Of a DNA stretch of 64,000 bases, positions 30,616 to 38,299 are shown in pieces. The translations under genes and the position numbers were made by a program. Position 1 is the stretch's first letter. The number at the start of each line of letters is the position of its first letter. The DNA is from Alkalihalobacterium alkalinitrilicum. Its GTDB lineage: Bacteria; Bacillota; Bacilli; Bacillales; Bacillaceae_F. Location: NCBI RefSeq assembly GCF_002019605.1, contig NZ_KV917368.1:31809-95808 (forward strand), read 5' to 3'. The notes below the pieces were generated by a model that saw only the letters and a program-made list of their open reading frames with translations, made no database searches and had not been told where the DNA came from.

Positions 30616-31158
30616 TTGAAAAAATTATCTTTAGTAATAGTGGTTATGACAATCGGATTTTTTATTTGGTTTGGCAACTATCAACAATCCGTAGTGCTAA
30701 AAGATAGTCCATTTACCTTACCACAAGTAGGATATACGGCACCGACTTTTTTACTTAATGATTTCAATGGACAAGTGAGCGAATTAGAAAAATATAGAGG
30801 AGCACCTGTCCTCCTCAATTTTTGGGCTTCATGGTGTCCCCCTTGCCGGGTTGAAATGCCTCATCTCATTTCTGCATATGAGCAGTTTTCAGATCATATT
30901 CATTTTGTTGGTATTAATATGGCTCATCAAGATCGGCACGATGCGGCACTTGAATTTATCTCGACTTATGATGTACCTTACGAAAACCTAATAGACGAAC
31001 ATGGTCAAGTTGCGCGGCAATACCAGGTAACTGCTTTTCCAACGACAGTTCTATTAGATGGTGAAGGTGTTATTGTTTATCGACGGGTCGGTGGAATGAC
31101 GGAGCGAGAAATCATAAGTGTAATGAATAGGGTGCTTGAGGAAGGAAGGGGTAATTGA
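30616..31158 (+). CDS. TlpA/ResA-like membrane-anchored thioredoxin
   Basis: A 180-residue protein with one N-terminal membrane anchor and an extracytoplasmic thioredoxin fold. The active site is WCPPC (Cys74, Cys77) within NFWASWCPPCRVEMP and the cis-Pro loop is VTAFPTTVLLD. The start is TTG after GAAAGGA. It overlaps the next gene (TGATG). Family members reduce or protect Cys residues of exported proteins such as apocytochromes or copper-site proteins; the partner here is unknown. Confidence 0.9.
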   Translation: MKKLSLVIVVMTIGFFIWFGNYQQSVVLKDSPFTLPQVGYTAPTFLLNDFNGQVSELEKYRGAPVLLNFWASWCPPCRVEMPHLISAYEQFSDHIHFVGINMAHQDRHDAALEFISTYDVPYENLIDEHGQVARQYQVTAFPTTVLLDGEGVIVYRRVGGMTEREIISVMNRVLEEGRGN

Positions 31159-31775
31159 TGTTTGATCCATTAGCAACCATTCAACTCGGGCCCTTGCAAT
31201 TAACTGTCACGATGATTACATACGTCATTACAGCGATAACCTTTTATGCGGTCCTTCGTTTATTATTACAAAACAATGAGGAAAATGAACGGGAAAGTAT
31301 ATTAAATCAAGTGAGTACGATGTATGTAATTTTTCTTATTGTGTATAAACTTTGGCCATTTGTATTCACCCCTTCACTTTTGCTAGATTTTAGAAATTTA
31401 ATTTATTATGCTGGTGGACCAGGAGCTATAGTTGGGGCAAGTACCATAAGCTTAGTTTTTTTCCTTTTTCAATGGTTTAGAAAAGGTTGGTCCACTCAAC
31501 TTGTCGATCGAATAAGTATCACTATTTTTAGTGGGCTTATCATTCATGCGTTGTTGTTAAAGGAAATGGGGCAATTTAATCCCCTATCCTTCGGTTGGAA
31601 TATAGATGATCATTATGTTCATCCTGTTAATCTATATGAAACGGTGCTCTTCAGTATTTTTTTATTTTTTTCAATACAATGGACGAAAGATAAGGGAACA
31701 GGTAAAATCACGATCTTATTAATCATCGGATTTATTTTGACGAAAGCCTTGCTTGCGCCATTTCAAATCAAGTAA
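31158..31775 (+). CDS. Lgt-like polytopic membrane protein, degenerate
   Basis: A 205-residue protein with about six membrane helices. YYAGGPGAIVGA and HPVNLYETVLFSIFLF resemble two conserved parts of prolipoprotein diacylglyceryl transferase (the Gly-rich loop and the H-P-x-x-L-Y-E motif). The diagnostic Arg-Gly-Asn signature of Lgt is not visible and the protein is shorter than Lgt. Transferase activity is therefore doubtful. It is translationally coupled to the TlpA-like gene and lies in an operon with a lipoprotein, so a role in handling that lipoprotein is possible. Confidence 0.65.
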   Translation: MFDPLATIQLGPLQLTVTMITYVITAITFYAVLRLLLQNNEENERESILNQVSTMYVIFLIVYKLWPFVFTPSLLLDFRNLIYYAGGPGAIVGASTISLVFFLFQWFRKGWSTQLVDRISITIFSGLIIHALLLKEMGQFNPLSFGWNIDDHYVHPVNLYETVLFSIFLFFSIQWTKDKGTGKITILLIIGFILTKALLAPFQIK

Positions 31776-31831
31776 TATAGATTTGATTGTGCTATAATAA
31801 AATTTATCGTTTTAAGAAAGGGGGCTAAAAA

Positions 31832-32332
31832 ATGACAACATCGGTCGTACTAACCATTGGTGCAGCAATGATGGCGACACTAGCTATCATTATTCGCTTA
31901 AAAGCAACGAAAAAACCTGCATCGATAAAGAAGATCGTTTTACCTCCTTTGTTTATGTCTACAGGTTTTCTCATGTTTTTATATGAACCAACACGACCAG
32001 CACCATTACAAGTTATTGAGGCTCTTTCGGTGGGGATGCTCTTCTCCGTATTACTTATAAAGACATCAAAATTTGAAATCAAAAATCAAGAAATTTATTT
32101 AAAGCGTTCGAAAGCGTTTGGTTTCATTCTTGTTGGCCTGCTCATTGCTCGAATCGCGTTTAAAATTATAATAGGTGATGCTATTAACTTTGAAGAACTA
32201 AGTGGAATGTTCTTTTTGTTAGCATATGGAATGATTCTTCCATGGCGAATATCAATGTACTTATCCTTTAAAAAAGTGGAGCAACAATTGAAAAATACCG
32301 GGCAAAAAGAAATGGTGCCAGCTGAGACATAA
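31832..32332 (+). CDS. ccdC: CcdC family membrane protein
   Basis: A 166-residue protein with about five membrane helices; the segments TGFLMFLYEPTRP, EALSVGMLFSVLLIKTSKFE and YLKRSKAFGFILVGLL are typical of CcdC (YneJ), associated with c-type cytochrome maturation. AAAGGGGG precedes the ATG. The usual neighbours ccdA and yneI are absent; the lipoprotein/TlpA/Lgt-like operon occupies their place. Confidence 0.88.
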   Translation: MTTSVVLTIGAAMMATLAIIIRLKATKKPASIKKIVLPPLFMSTGFLMFLYEPTRPAPLQVIEALSVGMLFSVLLIKTSKFEIKNQEIYLKRSKAFGFILVGLLIARIAFKIIIGDAINFEELSGMFFLLAYGMILPWRISMYLSFKKVEQQLKNTGQKEMVPAET

Positions 32333-32335
32333 TAT

Positions 32336-32366
32336 AAAAAAGGTTGGAAAGAATTCCAACCTTTTT
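32336..32366. terminator. Bidirectional terminator between ccdC and yneK
   Basis: 13-bp perfect stem AAAAAGGTTGGAA/TTCCAACCTTTTT with a short loop; convergent genes on both sides. Confidence 0.85.
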
Positions 32367-32790
32367 ATTTAAATAATGTTTGATATGGGGCAACATCAAT
32401 TTGTTTTTCGTGTAGTTTTTTTAATAAAAACTTATGGTCTCTTTTTGGTGTTGCCAAAATATATCCTCTAACAACGAGCTCTTCCGTTATTTTTTCTGCT
32501 TGTTCTTCGCTTGCTAATTCACCTATTTTTCCAGCAATTTTTTGACGGGCAACATCACGGAAAAGTTCAGGGACTGGAGAAACAAGCTCTTCAAGGAGTT
32601 GCTTCATATCATCGGTCCATAAATGTCTTGTTTCATTAATATAATGATCTTGCCAATCTAAAATGGACATCCCATCTTCTTTTGGGAGCTTTTTTAAAAA
32701 CTTTCGAAACATAAAATAGCCGCCAATAAACATAACTGTTACGAGGAAAATGGTCCAAAAAACGATAAACCACATAAACCATGTAGACAT
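32365..32790 (-). CDS. yneK: DUF2621 membrane protein YneK
   Basis: A 141-residue protein: one N-terminal membrane helix (WFMWFIVFWTIFLVTVMFIGG) and a helical cytoplasmic domain containing SILDWQDHYINETRHLWTDD and PVPELFRDVARQKIAGKIGE, typical of DUF2621. The start at 32790 follows GAGGTG; an extended reading upstream lacks support. Function unknown. Its place next to ccdC is conserved in Bacillus. Confidence 0.88.
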   Translation of the reverse strand: MSTWFMWFIVFWTIFLVTVMFIGGYFMFRKFLKKLPKEDGMSILDWQDHYINETRHLWTDDMKQLLEELVSPVPELFRDVARQKIAGKIGELASEEQAEKITEELVVRGYILATPKRDHKFLLKKLHEKQIDVAPYQTLFK

Positions 32791-32911
32791 TACAAACACC
32801 TCTATACTTTCATTTAACCCATTAAATATTAACATAATAGTGGACGAACATAAAATATATTTTACTCGTTCACTGAAATTCTATAAAATAGATCATTGAG
32901 GTGGTTAATTG

Positions 32912-33331
32912 ATGTTATTAGAAATTATAATTTATGCTCTTCATTTATTTATTTCAGTGATCTTTTTTGTTTTAATTCCATTACCTGTTTTAATCCATGT
33001 AAATGTAACAGAAGGTTCAGGGCGGATACCATTAATTTTGAAAATCTACAAAAAGATCATCACGATCGCACATGGTGCTATCATCGTTTTATTTGTCACA
33101 GGGGTCTTGATGCGATTTGATCTTTCGTTATGGACGGTCGTTGTGGTCATAGTGTGGGTCGTTATTGGGGCTTATTTAGGTTTGACAGCAAAGTTTGTCC
33201 GTGAGTCAATAGAAGCCATTGAAAATAAACAACCATATGAGGATCATGTTTATAAAGTAAAGATGTTTAGTACACTACTCATGCTTGCGATCATTGCAAT
33301 GTTTATTATTAAATTTACCGATTTTCTATAA
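32912..33331 (+). CDS. Small polytopic membrane protein, unknown
   Basis: A 139-residue protein with four predicted helices (LEIIIYALHLFISVIFFVLI; IAHGAIIVLFVTGVLM; WTVVVVIVWVVIGAYLG; FSTLLMLAIIAMFIIKF). His residues in the first and second helices (ALHLF, AHGA) resemble those of CopD/YndA-like or cytochrome-b-like proteins, but this is weak. GAGGTGG precedes ATG 32912. A strong terminator follows. Confidence 0.7.
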   Translation: MLLEIIIYALHLFISVIFFVLIPLPVLIHVNVTEGSGRIPLILKIYKKIITIAHGAIIVLFVTGVLMRFDLSLWTVVVVIVWVVIGAYLGLTAKFVRESIEAIENKQPYEDHVYKVKMFSTLLMLAIIAMFIIKFTDFL

Positions 33332-33340
33332 AAACGGAGC

Positions 33341-33368
33341 AAAAAAAGCGCACATTGCGCTTTTTTTT
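33341..33368 (+). terminator. Terminator after 32912-33331
   Basis: Stem AGCGCA/TGCGCT with a 3-base loop, flanked by A and T runs. Confidence 0.85.
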
Positions 33369-33606
33369 GTTGGCACTATTAATTATTAAGTGTGTACGTT
33401 TATGTATAATAAATTTCTATAAAGGGACAAGGATAACCTTACCCCAAATATTTACAGGTTATTTTACATATGCTGTTCCTACTATTACGAGTAGGATGAA
33501 TAGTACAACGATGAGCGAAGTCAATCCGTTACCCAACAATTGGTTACATAAAGAAGGTGTTCATTACACAATTTAAAAGTACATCATACAAAGGAGGTCA
33601 TAAAAC

Positions 33607-33813
33607 ATGGCAAACAATAGTAGTTCAAACAGATTGGTAGTACCTGGAGTTGAGCAAGCCCTAGACCAAATGAAGTATGAAATCGCACAAGAGTTTGGTG
33701 TGCAATTAAATGCTGATGGAACATCTCGTTCAAACGGTTCAGTAGGTGGAGAAATTACTAAACGCCTGGTACAAATGGCTGAACAACAACTAAATGGTGG
33801 TTTCACAAAATAA
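33607..33813 (+). CDS. Alpha/beta-type small acid-soluble spore protein
   Basis: A 68-residue DNA-binding SASP. The family signatures are visible: [23 protein letters not shown], with the GPR protease cleavage region (Y-E-I-A), and [19 protein letters not shown] near the C-terminus. Such proteins coat spore DNA and give UV and heat resistance. AAAGGAGGTC precedes the ATG. It would be expected to use sigma-G, but no convincing promoter was found. Confidence 0.97.
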   Translation: MANNSSSNRLVVPGVEQALDQMKYEIAQEFGVQLNADGTSRSNGSVGGEITKRLVQMAEQQLNGGFTK

Positions 33814-33852
33814 TCTCCTCATCACACCTCCAATAATTAAATAAATGGATTG

Positions 33853-33886
33853 AAGAAGAAGTAGGATTTGTCCTACTTCTTCTTAT
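33853..33886 (+). terminator. Terminator of the SASP gene
   Basis: 14-bp perfect stem AAGAAGAAGTAGGA/TCCTACTTCTTCTT around TTTG, with a short T-rich tail. Confidence 0.85.
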
Positions 33887-33959
33887 TTTGTGTCAACGTT
33901 AGGATTACGTTTGAAAGGGTAGCAACACACATTTATACTTCAAGATTAAAAAATTAACA

Positions 33960-34312
33960 CACTCAGCATTAACATGTAGTTCTATTATCTATATTTTTAA
34001 AAAAGTGGTAATACCGTGTTATCGACAAATGGGAGACAAATAACATGAGGGAAGACGATAACACGGCATCATCGTCAGCATAAACGTTGGAGACGAATTC
34101 ACAATAAACGCTTAACTGTCGATTAGTGTTATTTTAATCAATATTATGTAAATTTAAACAGTTAGATGTTATTGTTGATTAGCAAGAAGAAAGACAAAAT
34201 ATTACGTAGAACATTATAAGGTGAATAATAACGATAACGAATATTAAAAATATAAAACTTTATATTAGAGAAAAACCTTTATTATCATCAGGCTACACAA
34301 AGTAGCCTGTTT
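33960..34312 (+). other. Structured intergenic region with alternative hairpins and a terminator
   Basis: About 500 bases without a gene. CCGTGTTATCG (34014-34024) can pair perfectly with CGATAACACGG (34056-34066). Part of the second arm, GACGAT (34054-34059), can instead pair with ATCGTC (34071-34076), so the two folds exclude each other. A 12-codon frame (34045-34083, MREDDNTASSSA) with GGGAGA 8 bases upstream overlaps both. A Rho-independent terminator follows at 34289-34309. A leader or small RNA is possible; no clear promoter was seen. Confidence 0.4.
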
Positions 34313-34313
34313 T
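34289..34313 (+). terminator. Terminator upstream of the DUF3900 gene
   Basis: 8-bp stem CAGGCTAC/GTAGCCTG, 5-base loop, then TTTTGTT. It lies in a region with no coding gene before it on this strand, so it must end an RNA or a leader. Confidence 0.75.
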
Positions 34314-34397
34314 GTTATTGTCATAATTGTTGACGTTAATACAACCAATCCCTATACTAAAACAAGTTATCAATATTACATAAATTAGGTGAGCAAA

Positions 34398-35570
34398 ATG
34401 GATTTTGATATTCAGTTTTTATCTTTCTTTGTCATTGATAGTGAGGGACAAGGAGAACAAGGCATGAAAAATTATAAGCATTATCAAACGTTAGATGAAG
34501 GATCGTATCTGAATCATCCGCTAAATGATTTTCTTGATGGTGAGCTTATGAAAATTTCAAAACGTAAAGTTGAAAGGCATCCAAAGTCAGAACAAGTCCC
34601 GACTAAAATTGGAAGGTTTCATGTTGAGGAAGGGTTTGGTTTAGCATCGAATCCAAACTTCAATCAATTCCATAAAATACGAACTGCAACAACTGCTGAG
34701 GAGTTTCAACATAGTTGCGAACAACTTGTTCGGTCGTATATGGATACAAGTTCGATTCGAGGTGGAGCCTTAATTGTGGCGAGAGCAAAATTAAATAAAT
34801 ATTTTGATGAACCGTTTGTTTTTGTTTTGAAATGTGATTTTGAACCGAAAGTTGCGACCATTACAGATGAAAAAAGCTTAATCCAACAAGTCGAAATGGC
34901 GATTACTACGAAAAATATGAAGTCTATTCAATACCCCTACATGCCAGAAGAAGGAATGGTCGAAGAGTGGGAACTAAAAATCCATCAATCGTCTCACTCC
35001 CGTTACTTTGAAGATTTCCTTAAGTTTGTAGAATATGAACGTTCCATGCCTGAAATCGTTAAAGATCAAGTGATTACGATGGCGAAGCAGTATTATGAAG
35101 ATACAGGAATTATGCCTAACATAAAAATTACACAGCCTGAGGAAGATGAAGGTGCGGAAGGAGAAGAAACAGTAGAGACAGAAACGACAGAAACTGAAGA
35201 TCAAACAGAAACGATAAATTCCGTAGAAGCAACAACAAAGACTGATACAGATTTTGCTATGACGATGGAAGTATGGGCGACAACCCCAAAACGTGAACTT
35301 CAAGAACAATGGTCCGCAGAACAGGTCATGGAAGCATCTTATCATTTAGTCGAACAAATTCCAGAGTTAGATTTATCCTTCAAATTAGATCATATAGGCA
35401 TTAAAGCACTTCTTTCTGACTTCGGTGTCAACGTTCATATCGGGAAGCAAAATGGCCGTTACTATGTATTATTAGAAGGGGATAAGCTGGAGTTTGGTAA
35501 AGGGGCATCTCCCGTGGAGTTTTTAAGACCAAATGAGATGAAAGATATTATTGATAAAATAGGGAAGTAA
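34398..35570 (+). CDS. DUF3900 domain protein
   Basis: A 390-residue soluble protein of a Bacillus-restricted family. The N-terminal domain has FDIQFLSFFVID, SYLNHPLNDFLDGELMKI, HPKSEQVPTKIGRF and EPFVFVLKCDFEPKVA. An acidic Glu/Thr-rich linker (about 245-285) leads to a small C-terminal domain (ELDLSFKLDHIGIKALLSDF). Function unknown. Start chosen at ATG 34398, 8 bases after AGGTGA; a GTG three codons upstream is the alternative. Confidence 0.75.
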   Translation: MDFDIQFLSFFVIDSEGQGEQGMKNYKHYQTLDEGSYLNHPLNDFLDGELMKISKRKVERHPKSEQVPTKIGRFHVEEGFGLASNPNFNQFHKIRTATTAEEFQHSCEQLVRSYMDTSSIRGGALIVARAKLNKYFDEPFVFVLKCDFEPKVATITDEKSLIQQVEMAITTKNMKSIQYPYMPEEGMVEEWELKIHQSSHSRYFEDFLKFVEYERSMPEIVKDQVITMAKQYYEDTGIMPNIKITQPEEDEGAEGEETVETETTETEDQTETINSVEATTKTDTDFAMTMEVWATTPKRELQEQWSAEQVMEASYHLVEQIPELDLSFKLDHIGIKALLSDFGVNVHIGKQNGRYYVLLEGDKLEFGKGASPVEFLRPNEMKDIIDKIGK

Positions 35571-35660
35571 AAGTACTATGGACCGTAGCTTATAAGTTTT
35601 GTTATTTTTTGTAGCATAGAAACTTATAGATAACGAACAATAAGCTTGAGGTGAAGCGTG

Positions 35661-36119
35661 ATGAATAAAGAGATGACGACAGCTTTAACAACGATCGGTA
35701 TTGCTCAACTTTTAAAAGTCCCATTAAATAAACAAGCGAACGGAACGTGGAATTGGAGATCGGTATTTGAAAGTGGGAATATGCCGAGTTCACATTCCGC
35801 TGGGGTAACAGCTTTAGCGACCTATATTGGGTTGAAAAAGGGTTTCAAAACGGTCGATTTTGCGTTAGCTGCAGTTTTTGGAATGATCGTTATGTATGAT
35901 GCGCAAGGTATCCGAAGACAAGCAGGAGAGTTAACGATAAAAGTAAATCATTTAGATGAAGAAGTAGATAAGTTAGCAGGGCATGAATCGCATTCAGCCC
36001 ATGAAGAAGAAGATCGTAAACTAAAAGAAATGCTTGGTCATCAACCACAGGAAGTACTTGGTGGGGCTATATTAGGTGCCTTTACGGGAGCAATTAGTTA
36101 TTTTTTAAACGAAAAATAG
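35661..36119 (+). CDS. Divergent PAP2-like membrane protein (DUF212, YuiD type)
   Basis: A 152-residue membrane protein with the phosphatase-like motif MPSSHSAGVTALATYIG and MYDAQGIRRQAGE, both typical of the DUF212 (acid phosphatase/haloperoxidase-related) family. Membrane helices flank a charged central segment (LDEEVDKLAGHE). A lipid phosphatase role is suggested by the SSHS motif but has not been shown for the family in general. GAGGTGA precedes the start; GTG 35658 is an alternative. Confidence 0.85.
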   Translation: MNKEMTTALTTIGIAQLLKVPLNKQANGTWNWRSVFESGNMPSSHSAGVTALATYIGLKKGFKTVDFALAAVFGMIVMYDAQGIRRQAGELTIKVNHLDEEVDKLAGHESHSAHEEEDRKLKEMLGHQPQEVLGGAILGAFTGAISYFLNEK

Positions 36120-36150
36120 AGGCAACCTCCATTCGGAGACTGCCTCTTTT
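36118..36150. terminator. Terminator between the DUF212 gene and the histidine kinase gene
   Basis: 13-bp stem AGAGGCAACCTCC/GGAGACTGCCTCT with one G-U pair, ATTC loop and T run. Confidence 0.8.
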
Positions 36151-36161
36151 CTTTTGAGCTA

Positions 36162-37451
36162 TTATCTTTGTTTGTTTTCAACAGGTAGGCGAACGGTAAC
36201 AGTTGTTCCTTGACCGATTTCACTGTCAATATGAAGAGTACCATTATGATTTTGGATGATTTTGTAAGAGACCGTCATGCCGAGTCCTGTCCCTTTTTCT
36301 TTCATTGTAAAAAATGGTTCTCCTATTTTTTGCAAACGTTCTTTCTCGATGCCACATCCTTCATCAGTGACTTGAATACAAACGCTACCTTGCTCTTGTG
36401 CAATCTTCACTTGTATTAAGCTACCTTCATTAGAAGCTTCAATCGCATTTTTAATAATATTAATAAAGACCTGTTTTAAGTGATATGCCTCACAATCGAT
36501 AAGCGGGATTGTTTCATCGGCCTTAATATCGATAACTATACCAGTCATTTTCGCTTCTGAGGACATTAAATCAATGACACTTCTTAAGAGATTAACGACA
36601 TTATTTTTTTCAAACGTTTCTTTTTGTGGTTTAGCGATTAATAATAATTCGTTTACAATATGGTTAATGCGATCCAGCTCATTGTCCATAATATTTAAAT
36701 AAAAATCATTGTTACCTTTATTTTCATGTATTAATTTTACAAAGCCCTTTAGTGATGTTAACGGATTTTTGATTTCGTGGGCGACTCCCGCAGCTAATTG
36801 GCCGACAACCGAAAGCTTTTCATTTTTAGCAATGAGTTCTTCAGCTCTTTTAATGTCGGTAATGTCTCTACCAATGACAAACAGTGCTTTTCGTCTGCCA
36901 TCTTTTTTAAAAAGCGGAACTTTGATAACTTGAAAAATTCGCTCTCCTTCTTCTAAAAAAAGCACTTCTTCAAATTGAATTGGTTTTTTCTTCGCCCATG
37001 CTTCTTCATCTGTATTTACACATTCTAAAAAATGCTCACGATAGCTAGGGTATAACTTACTTAGTTCAGCATCATTTTTCCCAGTATAGTCTTCTTCATT
37101 TAGGTCATATAGTTTATACCCAAAATCATTAATTTCAATCCAACGATTATTTCCATCTTTTATCGAGATAAAGTCTGACATTGCATTAATGAACGACGAA
37201 AGCATTTCTCGTTCTTCTTCAACTTTTTGCATTTTATACTGATTTCTAAAGAGAATAAAGAATAATAATCCAGAAATGATAATAAAAAACCAGCCTTTAA
37301 ACGTTCTCCAGATGGTATCTAAGTTCTTATATTGTTCTATATGGGTAAGTAATAAGTCCGTAGTTAATATCCAAATGACCCCAAGTACAATATAAAGTAT
37401 TGGAATTTTATAATACGGTTTTAATTTGAATAAGCGATTAATTGCTTTCAT
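36162..37451 (-). CDS. PAS-domain sensor histidine kinase (sporulation-kinase type)
   Basis: A 429-residue membrane kinase. Two N-terminal helices (IPILYIVLGVIWILTTDLLL; WFFIIISGLLFFILF) leave a very short outer loop, so sensing is probably in the cytoplasmic PAS domain (about 82-205, SDFISIKDGNNRWIEIND). The dimerisation/phosphoacceptor motif is GVAHEIKNPLTSLKG with His225; the ATP-binding domain has the N box FINIIKNAIEAS, G1 DEGCGI and G2 KGTGLGM. No response regulator gene is adjacent, as with KinA-E type kinases that feed the Spo0A phosphorelay. That assignment is inferred. Confidence 0.88.
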   Translation of the reverse strand: MKAINRLFKLKPYYKIPILYIVLGVIWILTTDLLLTHIEQYKNLDTIWRTFKGWFFIIISGLLFFILFRNQYKMQKVEEEREMLSSFINAMSDFISIKDGNNRWIEINDFGYKLYDLNEEDYTGKNDAELSKLYPSYREHFLECVNTDEEAWAKKKPIQFEEVLFLEEGERIFQVIKVPLFKKDGRRKALFVIGRDITDIKRAEELIAKNEKLSVVGQLAAGVAHEIKNPLTSLKGFVKLIHENKGNNDFYLNIMDNELDRINHIVNELLLIAKPQKETFEKNNVVNLLRSVIDLMSSEAKMTGIVIDIKADETIPLIDCEAYHLKQVFINIIKNAIEASNEGSLIQVKIAQEQGSVCIQVTDEGCGIEKERLQKIGEPFFTMKEKGTGLGMTVSYKIIQNHNGTLHIDSEIGQGTTVTVRLPVENKQR

Positions 37452-37678
37452 ACTATCCGCCTTCCAGTGTCAATTCAACCATTATTATAACATTAACTAC
37501 AAAAGGTAAATAGTCGAATTCTTCGATTACAGATAGATTCATTATATACAGAAATTACGAAACATTAGTACATTTTACCCTCTTTGTTAAGTATGTCTTT
37601 AAATGTAAAGTTTTGCTTCTAAAAAGGAAAAACAAATATCACGTAGTGTAGGAGGTTAATGAACGAGGAGTGAAAGAC

Positions 37679-37711
37679 CCATCAGTGGGGAGAAGGTACC
37701 ACCACTGATGG
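37679..37711. repeat. Hairpin repeat CCATCAGTGG, copy 1
   Basis: CCATCAGTGG/CCACTGATGG, 10-bp perfect stem with loop GGAGAAGGTACCA. A near-identical copy occurs at 61036-61069. It lies 12 bases downstream of sspP but has no T run on that strand. Confidence 0.7.
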
Positions 37712-37722
37712 AAAGAATTACA

Positions 37723-37860
37723 TTATCCTTCGCCGTCTGTCTGGCCAACGTGATTCCGTTGCTTAACTTTTTTTGATCCTTTCATAGGAGCAGGTTGTCC
37801 AGGGTTTTCTCCTTTTGGAGCATTTTTACGTATATCTTTGTATGAGTTACGCTCTGCCAT
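37723..37860 (-). CDS. sspP: Small acid-soluble spore protein P
   Basis: A 45-residue minor [21 protein letters not shown] followed by [19 protein letters not shown], matching the SspP core (KNAPKG-x-NPGQP and GSKKVK-x-RNH). Very hydrophilic and basic. AAAGGAGGG precedes the ATG. A sigma-G-like promoter is upstream. In B. subtilis it is co-transcribed with sspO; here sspO is 2 kb away, separated by an IS element and a small gene on the other strand. Confidence 0.93.
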   Translation of the reverse strand: MAERNSYKDIRKNAPKGENPGQPAPMKGSKKVKQRNHVGQTDGEG

Positions 37861-37893
37861 TAGGTTATCCCTCCTTTTTGAACACGCATTATA

Positions 37894-37924
37894 TAGTATC
37901 TAAAAACTTTATCCCGTTTATTCA
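37894..37924 (-). promoter_or_regulatory. Sigma-G promoter of sspP
   Basis: On the minus strand TGAATA (37919-37924) and GATACTA (37894-37900) with 18-base spacing, close to the sigma-G consensus TGAATA/CATACTA. Confidence 0.7.
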
Positions 37925-37990
37925 AGGGTTGATGAATAAAGGAAGGTGAAGTAATGAAAAATATAATGAAATTAAAAGAGGAGGGATACA

Positions 37991-38245
37991 ATGCCTTATC
38001 ATAAAGATAAACAACAATCGTTCCAAGCAGCTGAACAAGCATTCGTACAGGCGCAAGAAGCAACATCTGATATTGATGCAACTAGAGCTGATTATGGATG
38101 GCATGTGAAAAAAGCGAAAAAAGAAATAGAAGAGGCTTTTACCCAAGTTAATAAAGCTTTAACGAATGCATCTGAGCATCAAAAAGAACAATTGCATAAA
38201 TACGAGCAAGATCTTGAAGAGTTAAGAAGTCAATTTGAGGAGTAA
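37991..38245 (+). CDS. Small helical protein, DUF2564-like
   Basis: An 84-residue, highly charged protein made almost entirely of heptad-like helix: SFQAAEQAFVQAQEATSDID, then KKAKKEIEEAFTQVNKALTNA and EQLHKYEQDLEELRSQFEE. Gln and Glu rich, no Cys, no membrane segment. It resembles DUF2564 proteins of Bacillus, though I am not certain. GAGGAGGGA precedes the ATG. Its terminator is split by the IS element that follows. Confidence 0.7.
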   Translation: MPYHKDKQQSFQAAEQAFVQAQEATSDIDATRADYGWHVKKAKKEIEEAFTQVNKALTNASEHQKEQLHKYEQDLEELRSQFEE

Positions 38246-38250
38246 ATGAT

Positions 38251-38260
38251 AAAGAGAGCC
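38251..38260. terminator. Left arm of a terminator split by an IS element
   Basis: AAAGAGAGCC here pairs with GGCTCTCTTT at 39751-39760, followed by T. The IS at 38270-39745 lies between the arms, i.e. in the original loop. The terminator would have served both the DUF2564-like gene and sspO on the opposite strand. Confidence 0.8.
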
Positions 38261-38299
38261 AACGATTGAGGTGGTTACCCCTAAAAGTTAGAGTTTTTA

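Noticed and set aside
33421-33576. Plus-strand reading frame LPQIFTGYFTYAVPTITSRMN...
   Set aside because: No ribosome site and the frame starts across a terminator; no similarity recognised.
33580-33606. Sigma-G promoter CATCATA directly before the alpha/beta SASP gene
   Set aside because: The transcription start would fall inside the ribosome site, so it cannot be the promoter.
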